In this document: positions 56,697-64,000 of the stretch, one piece after another
Layout: every line of letters begins with the position of its first letter
How positions within the stretch are numbered: position 1 is the stretch's first letter
DNA from: Rachicladosporium sp. CCFEE 5018
Taxonomy: Eukaryota; Ascomycota; Dothideomycetes; Cladosporiales; Cladosporiaceae
Length of the DNA stretch: 64,000 nt
Direction: 5' to 3'
Assembly (NCBI GenBank): GCA_002077045.2
Contig: KZ111154.1
Span: 850,023 to 914,022 of the forward strand
Made by a program: the position numbers and the translations under genes
Notes under the pieces: generated by a model
Told to the model about the DNA's origin: nothing
Database searches by the model: none
What the model saw: the letters and a program-made list of their open reading frames with translations, nothing else

Positions 56697-57952
56697 ATGC
56701 GCTCTCGACTCACACTAGCGGCAGCCTCGCTGGCGATTCTACCTTCAGTAGTGTGCCAAACGTTCACCACTTGCGATCCCATAAAGAAGACCTGCCCAGA
56801 TGATCCGGGTCTCAATGCCGACTCCCTCGACGCAGACTTCACACACGGCTCAGGCGCGATTTCGAGCTTCTCGGCCGCAGCGTACACCACACTTACCTAC
56901 GGCGACAATGGAGCTGAGTTCACCATCGCCAAGCAGGGCCAGGCGCCGACAATTCAGAGCAAGTGAGCAGCTACAGAGCTTGATGACCGTCTTGGCCTCG
57001 CTAATCCATCAAGCTTCTACATTTTCTTCGGCATGATCTCGGTGACCATGCGCGCTGCTCCAGGAACAGGCATCGTTTCATCAGTCGTCCTTCAGTCCGA
57101 CGACCTCGACGAGATAGACTGGGAGTGGCTCGGTGGCAACTCTGCAACAGTCGAGACCAACTACTTCGGCAAGGGGAACACCACGGTCTACGATCGCGCC
57201 ATCTACTACCCTGTGTCGGACCCGCAAGACAACTTCCACACGTATGCGATTGATTGGACTGCGGACAGGATCAAGTGGATTATCGATGGAACTGTTGTGA
57301 GGACGCTGCAGTACGGAGACGCAAATGAAGGAAAGAACTATCCGCAAACACCCATGATACTGAAGATGGGCAATTGGGCTGGTGGCGGTGAGGGTCAGCC
57401 GGAAGGAACAATCGAGTGGGCGGGTGGCAAGACGGACTTCAGCAAAGCGCCGTTTACGATGTGTATGCAATACACCTGATCGTCCGTGGCCGGGAATTAC
57501 TGACGAGTATCGCAGACGTCAAGAACGTGCAGATCACGAACTACTACCCAGCTTCTTCCTATTCCTTCACCGATGAATCTGGCCGTTGGCAAAGTATCAA
57601 GGTCAACACGGATGCGTCCTCCGGCAGCAATAGCTCGAACATGACCATGTCATCGAGCACATCCAGCCCTTCGACAACGGCGAGCGTCGCACCGCTCGAC
57701 CAGAACACTGGTGCAGCTGTAGCAGTCACTTCGACAGGCGAGAGCTACAGTGTGAATACTGCGTCAGTGTCAGCGCTAAACTCCGGAAGTGCGGTGGTGG
57801 CTACCACGCAGGTCCCTGCGGCGACCGCGAGTAGGAGTCCGACGCACAGTGGGAGTCAGTCGACGCAGACAGGGAGCTCAGGGGCAGGGAGACTCGGTAT
57901 TGGTGCCTTGACGTTGCTAATAACCGTAGGATTGGGCTTCTGGGTGTTGTAG
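56697..57952 (+). CDS. GPI-anchored GH16 transglycosylase, Crh1/Utr2-like, copy B
   Basis: Exons are 56697..56962, 57014..57462 and 57516..57952; total 383 aa. Signal peptide MRSRLTLAAASLAILPSVVC, catalytic DEIDWEWLGG (E122, D124, E126), Ser/Thr-rich stalk and C-terminal hydrophobic GPI signal, as in copy A. The 3' exon is almost identical to copy A; the first two exons carry more silent changes. Cell-wall chitin-glucan cross-linking by family. Confidence 0.95.
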
Positions 57953-59992
57953 GCAATGAGCGACAGTGAAATGGTCATCAGTTGCACGGTATGAAGTCTA
58001 CACCTCTGCTCCACCAAACCTACCATCCGGCTGCTGTCTCCGACTGATGAGAGATTTTCAAGGTTCAAGACCAGCTTGTGATTAACCGTTTGCCCCTCAC
58101 GGCCGATCTGCTTTGTCTACGTGCTCACGATTGCGTGGCTGCAATCTCTTCAACGTGTGCACGCATGCCGTGCAGCATCCTCGGTGATGACAGTGCGCCA
58201 CGCGATTGACATATTGTCGACCGTTGCGTGTCTAGACCCTCACTCCACGCGAGTAAGAACAAATGCGGATCGCGTCCGCACTCCAGCCATTTGTCTTTGC
58301 AGCATCACTCTTGCGCGAAGTTCGCAAGACCGCGCTTCCCCGTCCCACCGTAGCCTCTCGCCTAGTCGCACACACATGCATCCGAGAACCTGGACGCTCA
58401 ACCGTCCTGCCGTGACGCTGCCCACCGCATGAGAGTGTTCAGAATTGCGCAATTGACAGTGCACAGCTGCACAGCATCAAGCCCTAGCACATGTCGCGCA
58501 AGGAAAGATGAAACATTGAAATCTGGTAGCTTGACTTTCTGGCTGTCATCGGCTGGAGCAGAGTTTCGGCAGCGTTGTCGCCGAACGGATCTGAATATAG
58601 CTCAGCGGCGCATCGGGGATGTGGAGCTGCGGTTGACATCTGGGCTGATTTGGATCTCGGGGTTGTCACGTTGGACTTGCAGGAGACGGTCGCATTGTCG
58701 GGGCGAAGAGAATGAGATGGACGGGAAATCAGGAGTTCATAGGTCTGGGGTGCGCGCAAATGTCGTGCCACCTGGCGAGCCGGGGTGCCGCAAGAGTCGC
58801 TGAAGAGAGAGACAGGTTGACGTGGGGTAGTGCTTTCCCTCCGAGGCTCTCAATGGCGCGAGCGAGGGCAAGTGCAGGTGATGTGATAGCAAGCGTCTGT
58901 CTCGACATCACTCGTGTGGTGTCTCGTCTCAGCAACCTCATCGCTCCCAATATCTGCATAACATCGACTTGGCGGCAGTCATTCGAGTCGAGAGTCAAGG
59001 ATCTGCCTGCCGAGCCGTGGAGTGGTGATCGAGTGGCTTGACGACAACGTGGGCAGCAGGCGCTAGAGCGAGGGACACCCGAATTTACCGCGGTCACCTT
59101 TCTCCACCCACGTTGATCATCCCCCTTCAACACCGCTCCCACTAACACTGCACCGCCGGCTACGCTGCTATACACCTTGCATGTGACCCTTCTTACCTCC
59201 GCACTAACCGGAGAGAGCGCACTCATCACAAGCGCTCGGCTGTAGGTCCGGTGGTACACACGCAAGGGCAACAAAGCCCGGTCCACGACTTGTACGCCAT
59301 TCGATCTCGGATGACCCATCCAACACTGCACGCTGCCCGCCAACTTACGAAGCTCTGTTGGCCAACCACACGTCTCTCTTTATCCAACCATCCGCTGACT
59401 GGACACGCGCCCTTTTGACCTTCGACACGCGCTGCCTTGCGACTCGCACCTGCGCAACCTGCTGCACAAAGCCGCACACTAAGATCCGCTTCACGTGGCA
59501 CCACCATTGCTCCTGTAGCTATCGGACATTGTCGCCATCTCGGAACAGTGTCTATTCAGATCCTCTCTCTTACTACCGATCCAATTACTTTATCATCACT
59601 CGCCTTGCTGGTCTGAAGGCTGGACTCGCTATTTCGAACCTCTGCTCGGCGCGACCGCTGCAGCCTCATCCCCATTCATCCAAAACTCGGCGCGCTGCCC
59701 TCGTGCGACCCGCAGCATCTGTGCGCGTCCTGCTCCCACCCTTCCTGACAACAATTGCAACCACTGCAACACGATATCCCATCTGTCTGGTTATTCTCCA
59801 AATCTGAGGGGTGCGACAAACCACGCAAAACCACGCATCGCGCTGCACTACTTCAGGCCGCCAATCTATTTCACAGGGGTGTTGCACACTGTTTCTCTAC
59901 CCCCCTAAGTGCTTGACCGTGGTGGTGTCGTCTGCGCCCGTTACGAGCAATACTCATTACTTCATTGTTGCCCTCAACAGACTACCTCCGCA
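57953..59992. promoter_or_regulatory. GH16 / bHLH intergenic region (copy B)
   Basis: About 2 kb, highly similar to 25434-27475, and no gene supported. The pyrimidine-rich final ~600 bp looks like the bHLH leader and includes an indel relative to copy A near 59590-59640. Confidence 0.5.
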
Positions 59993-61693
59993 ATGGCGTC
60001 GCAAGCCACGCAACAGCAACAGGGTCTGCCCTCGATCACGAGTCTCACCAATGGCCTACCTCCTCCAACAGCTCAGCAACGGTCGCCGAAAGATCTTCCT
60101 ACTGGCGAGCAGCTTCGTGACTCCGGTACGTGGCCGCATCCGCAAAGCAAGCGTGAGTTTCCTGTATTCCTATCAGCCTAGCAATATAGGTCACTGGCAG
60201 CACCTCCGGTGCGACACTGTCACTTCACTGTCGCAGCTATGGTGTGTTGCGACGCTCGCTGCGCAACTATGGGCATTGCAATGGTGCTGTCATCGCCTCG
60301 AGCTTGCCATTCCCACTTCTCATTATACTCTGAAACCATTGACTGTCAAGGCTTCACGATGATAGCACACACACTGACCTAACATTGCAGACGACTCTAC
60401 CAACAGCCAGGGTCTTCATGTCCGTACGCTCTTGAACCCCGATGACTCGCCCCCTCGGAACTCGATACCAAACACACCACAGTCAGCTCGTATACCCAAT
60501 TCGGCACACTCGGTAGGATCACAGCTGCCATCGATCAACCAGGGCTTCCAGGACAATCGCCATAGAGGCAGCGTCGACTACCCGGGCACTTTGGACTCGA
60601 GGCGAAGCAGCGTCGACAGCAGGATGCATCAAACCTTCAACAATCTGTACATCAACAACCCAGCATCTCCGCACGAGAGCGCGAACCCATCACAGGTCTC
60701 ACTGGCTGCTAGTCTGCGACGGCCGAATGGTGGGCCAATGTCACCTCTCAGTGCTCGCTCAAGCATGAGGGGATTGCCTCCCACGCGTCAAGCACCTCCT
60801 ATCATGCCCATCGTACGAGGCTCTGGTGCTCCCAATCCTACAGCAGCGAAGCCTACAGTCGGTCATGCATGGGCTTTCCCAGAAGAGGCAATTCCGGAGG
60901 AGCGACACGCGGGCTCTGATAGTGGCGAGTCAAGCGTGGGAGTATCGCGTACGAATAGCTTTGCGGCATCGTCCATACGTAGCAGCATCTTCTCAACGGA
61001 CTCGCAGATGCCTCATGGGCAGCGGAGGTTTGACGATGACCCGACTACGCACCATCACACAATGCAGCACCGTGCTATCGCAAGCTTGCAAAACGAGACT
61101 ACACCACCAGGTGGTATTGGGAACTACAGTCGGACGCCTGAGCTGCGCGTGAGCCACAAGCTCGCAGAGCGCAAGCGCAGGAGTGAGATGAAGGATCTTT
61201 TTGAAGACCTTAACAAGGCTGTGCCTGCAAGTGGAGGGGCGAAAGCGAGCAAGTGGGAGATCCTTACGAAGGGTGAGTAAGCCAAAGAACGTCACAATAT
61301 CACAGAGACTAATTCCAACTAGCTATCGAATACATTGATCGCTGCCAGCGCTCCGAGCGAACCATACAAGACCAGATACAACGGCTGCAGCGCGACGCCG
61401 ACTACGCGCGAGACGCCCATGTTCAGAACGAAGCACTGAAGACGGAACTGCAAGTCATGCACCAGCAGCTTCGTCGATTGGATGCGAATGCGCCGCACGT
61501 GTATGGACCTTACACGCAACAATTGCAAGGTCCTCCGCAGCCGCAGGCGAACGGAAGTATTTCGCTTCCCCCACTGAACCCACATGGTGCCCCTGCGCTT
61601 CAATCGCAGGCTGCTTATGGAAATGGCATCGCGCCCCCTGCGCCTGCCGGAGCAATGCAGGGTGTCGAGTATGGAGGCGGCTATGGGCGGTAG
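59993..61693 (+). CDS. bHLH transcription factor, copy B (complete)
   Basis: Exons are 59993..60152, 60391..61272 and 61323..61693; total 470 aa. The N-terminal two thirds are low-complexity Ser/Pro/Asn. The basic region is SHKLAERKRRSEMKDLFEDL, starting around residue 305; the His-Glu-Arg pattern predicts CACGTG-type E-box binding. Helix 2 (ASKWEILTKAIEYID) is split by intron 2 and followed by a leucine-zipper-like coiled coil (IQDQIQRLQRDADYARD). The C-terminus is Gln/Pro/Gly-rich. The first intron is 238 nt, four times the usual size here, and two same-phase donors could give alternative forms. Confidence 0.92.
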
Positions 61694-62398
61694 ATTGGCT
61701 CGGGACCCTTTCCCGAATCACGAGGCACGAACTGAGGGACGTGCCGCATGCCCGCTGCGCAGCGGTGCGATGCCATCGGAGCTCGTGCCTTGCTCGGCGC
61801 AATCTGGGACCACCAAAGTGCGAGCTCACGAGTTGACCGTTTGCTTCCTGATGGAGAGCACGTTACAGTGGGCAAACAGATGGACCTGCTCATAGTGGCC
61901 GCACTTCGAAGTCAAAGCTCGCGCCTGATGTCAGAAAAACGCCACATATCTTTCGGCTGCATGTTACGACGCTATTATTATCAGGACTTAAGGGAAAGGG
62001 ACAGGAAAGCTTTGGAGCGTTGGCGCTGGGAATAATGTTGATGGACGGTCAGTCGAGCAGAGCTGCATTAGCAGACATCGGTTCGCATTGGGATTTGGGA
62101 TTGGTTGGAGGACTTGTCGTCCTCGATGTACATTTTAGAGTGCTCTTTACAGAAATCAGTAGGAACATGAGATTACGTGCCGACCACTGCTCGTTGAATT
62201 GAAGTTCATGTGCTTGCTTCGACAGCTCTAGAGTGTTTGCATTTGAGCAAGGCGCAGTTGCTTCGCCGCATCTGAAGCACACCTCGCTTGCATGCCATGT
62301 CATTTCCGCACATCGTACAGCACGCACAAGCCTAGTAGCAGACCTGCGAGTCTAGTATACCCTCTATCATCTGCGTACCCATAAGAAGTCCTCACGCA
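61694..62398. other. bHLH / phosphodiesterase intergenic region
   Basis: About 700 bp between tandem plus-strand genes. No gene or repeat recognised. It lies beyond the point where copy A is cut, so it cannot be compared. Confidence 0.4.
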
Positions 62399-64000
62399 AT
62401 GCCACCTCCGACTCAGTACACCCCCCTCCCTCCACCTGCGCATGATCCAGACGCTCCCGACGACGACACTGATCCCGAAGACGAAGCAACCTATACCGAT
62501 GAGGCTTCGAATCCTGTAGCACGTACATCAATCGAACGCCGCCACTATGATCGCGACACGATGGAGCAGGAAGATGAAGCTGAGCGATTACTCAGAAGGG
62601 CAAGCAGTAAACCTAAGAGGAAGCGGAAGAGGATTAGGGAGATGAAGATGGAGGAAGGAGGGCAGGGGAGTGATAGTGGGAGTAGCGCTGGAAGTACGTC
62701 GGGGAGTGAGGTGGACTTGAGTCGGTTGGGAGATGGGAGGGGAGGGCGCGGGATGGTGAGTCTGCGTTGAGAGGGAGTTACACAACAAGGGTCAGGCTGA
62801 CGAGGCGGCAGAAGAGCTGGAGACGAAGAGCAGCGTTCCTAGGCCTATACGCCACGATCATGGCAGCTTTCCTCGGACTACTGTACGGCGCCTACAAAGC
62901 TACGAAGGACCACAACAGGGTGCGAACGAAGTACAGGCCACAGGTTATGAGCAATGGCACCTCCCTCTTCGCACCCACGACTATCCTGCTATCTCTAGAC
63001 GGCTTCCGAGCGGACTTCCTCCATCGCAACCTCACGCCCACCCTCAACGCCTTCATACGAGAAGGCGTCTCGCCGAAGTACATGCTTCCNNNNNNNNNNN
63101 NNNNNNNNNNNNNNNNNNNNNNNNNNNNNNNNNNNNNNNNNNNNNNNNNNNNNNNNNNNNNNNNNNNNNNNNNNNNNNNNNNNNNNNNNAGGGGAGGGCG
63201 CGGGATGGTGAGTCTGCGTTGAGAGGGAGTTACACAACAAGGGTCAGGCTGACGAGGCGGCAGAAGAGCTGGAGACGAAGAGCAGCGTTCCTAGGCCTAT
63301 ACGCCACGATCATGGCAGCTTTCCTCGGACTACTGTACGGCGCCTACAAAGCTACGAAGGACCACAACAGGGTGCGAACGAAGTACAGGCCACAGGTTAT
63401 GAGCAATGGCACCTCCCTCTTCGCACCCACGACTATCCTGTTATCTCTAGACGGCTTCCGAGCGGACTTCCTCCATCGCAACCTCACGCCCACCCTCAAC
63501 GCCTTCATACGAGAAGGCGTCTCGCCGAAGTACATGCTTCCTTCCTTCCCCTCGGTAACATTCCCAAACCACTTCACGCTGGTCACTGGACTGTATCCCG
63601 AGAGCCATGGGATCGTGGGCAACACGTTCTGGGATCCGGCTTTGCAGAGGCAGTTCCACTACACGGATGCGGCGAGGTCTATGCAGCCAGAATGGTGGAA
63701 CGCGGAGCCCATCTGGGAGACTGCTGAGCTGGCTGGTGTACGGACGGCGATCCATATGTGGCCTGGGAGCGAAGCCCATATTGGCACCGTTGAGCCGATG
63801 TATGTGGACAAGTATAACGCCAACGAGGAGCTGGAGAGGAAGGTAGATCGCATGCTCGGCTGGCTGGACTTGCCGAGTCATCTGGATCAGCTCAACGCTA
63901 CGGATAGTGGGATCAGACCACAGCTCATTGCTGCGTACGTGCCGAACGTGGACGCAGATGGACACAAGTACGGTCCTAACAGCACCGAGATCCGTGGTAC
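62399..64000 (+). CDS. Ectonucleotide pyrophosphatase/phosphodiesterase (split by a false gap, runs off window)
   Basis: Type II membrane enzyme that hydrolyses nucleotide phosphodiester or pyrophosphate bonds outside the cytosol. Exon 1 is 62399..62755; a 56-nt intron ends GCGGCAG and exon 2 starts at 62812. An N gap then interrupts it, and the same sequence restarts at 63190, with exon 2 again from 63264 onward. The acidic cytoplasmic N-terminus is followed by one membrane helix (LGLYATIMAAFLGLLYGAY). The catalytic domain shows ILLSLDGFRADFLHRN, the nucleophile Thr in PSVTFPNHFTLVTGLYPESHGI and the metal-ligand segment YVPNVDADGHKYGP. The C-terminal part lies beyond the window. Confidence 0.88.
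62738..63089 (+). repeat. Left unit of the 352-bp repeat flanking a gap
   Basis: Repeats at 63190-63541 with one visible difference (C at 62989, T at 63441, silent in Leu). Covers the end of exon 1, intron 1 and the start of exon 2 of the phosphodiesterase gene. Confidence 0.95.
63090..63189. other. Assembly gap (100 N), probably false
   Basis: Because the 352 bp on its left are repeated at once on its right, the two contigs overlap and the gap adds nothing. Collapsing the overlap restores one continuous reading frame. Confidence 0.9.
63190..63541 (+). repeat. Right unit of the 352-bp repeat flanking a gap
   Basis: Same sequence as 62738-63089 apart from one silent base. The single difference suggests the two contig ends came from two alleles or from a sequencing error. 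Confidence 0.95.

Larger units (their letters stand above)
30463..61693 (+). repeat. Copy B of the duplicated ~30 kb region
   Basis: Second copy of the same gene series, in the same overall orientation. It contains complete SDR, Reg1-like and bHLH genes, which are cut in copy A. It has an extra NACHT-ankyrin gene, a broken NACHT remnant and an inverted PEX5-RRM-STT3 block. Exon lengths equal those of copy A in STT3 (178/81/594/1080/371), PEX5 (731/1222), the aldo-keto reductase (180/116/652) and the GH16 gene (266/449/437). Confidence 0.95.

Noticed and set aside
1..64000. Possibility of a secondary-metabolite or other functional gene cluster
   Set aside because: The genes are mostly housekeeping or cell-wall/ER functions in mixed orientations, with no polyketide synthase, peptide synthetase, P450 or transporter core. 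Their linkage looks like ordinary synteny.

Overview
The window is nuclear DNA of a filamentous ascomycete. Introns are short (about 50-60 nt, GT..AG, with CTAAC/CTGAC branch points). The gene set is fungal: STT3, PEX5, a Crh-type GH16 GPI protein, a Reg1-like PP1 subunit, ELMO, OS-9/Yos9 and HeLo-like/NACHT STAND proteins. The doubled gene content suggests a dothideomycete with a duplicated or hybrid genome, such as the black yeast Hortaea werneckii. That species call is inference only.

The main fact is that the window holds the same ~30 kb region twice, in direct orientation. Copy A is about 1-28540 and copy B about 30463-61693; position 1 matches 30463. Shared genes in copy A order are: SDR (-), NACHT/STAND (+), PEX5 (-), mitochondrial-type RRM protein (-), STT3 (+), OS-9 (+), a ~3 kb gene-poor block, Reg1-like (+), ELMO (+), GT8 (-), aldo-keto reductase (-), Crh-like GH16 (+) and bHLH factor (+). 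Exon lengths and phases match nearly everywhere, so both copies of most genes look functional.

The copies differ in four main ways. (1) The 7 kb PEX5-RRM-STT3 block is inverted in B (about 32186-39177). At one edge lies a broken NACHT remnant and at the other an intact but divergent NACHT-ankyrin gene. (2) Copy A OS-9 carries an in-frame TAG and ends in HDEL, while copy B is open but ends in HEEL. (3) Divergence is mosaic, from about 15% to under 1%, with sharp steps that suggest gene conversion. (4) Copy A has small private insertions, including a MITE-like inverted repeat.

Three 100-N gaps are present. The first (15950-16049) hides about 1.3 kb by comparison with B. The second (28541-28640) is the only junction between copies A and B, so the tandem layout may be a scaffolding product. 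The third (63090-63189) is flanked by a 352-bp repeat and is probably spurious. A four-helix membrane protein (28641-29475) lies left of copy B, and an ectonucleotide pyrophosphatase/phosphodiesterase gene runs off the right edge. I saw no tRNA, rRNA, CRISPR or intact transposon, and no clearly new multi-gene system. The most interesting content is the evolutionary behaviour of the duplicated locus.
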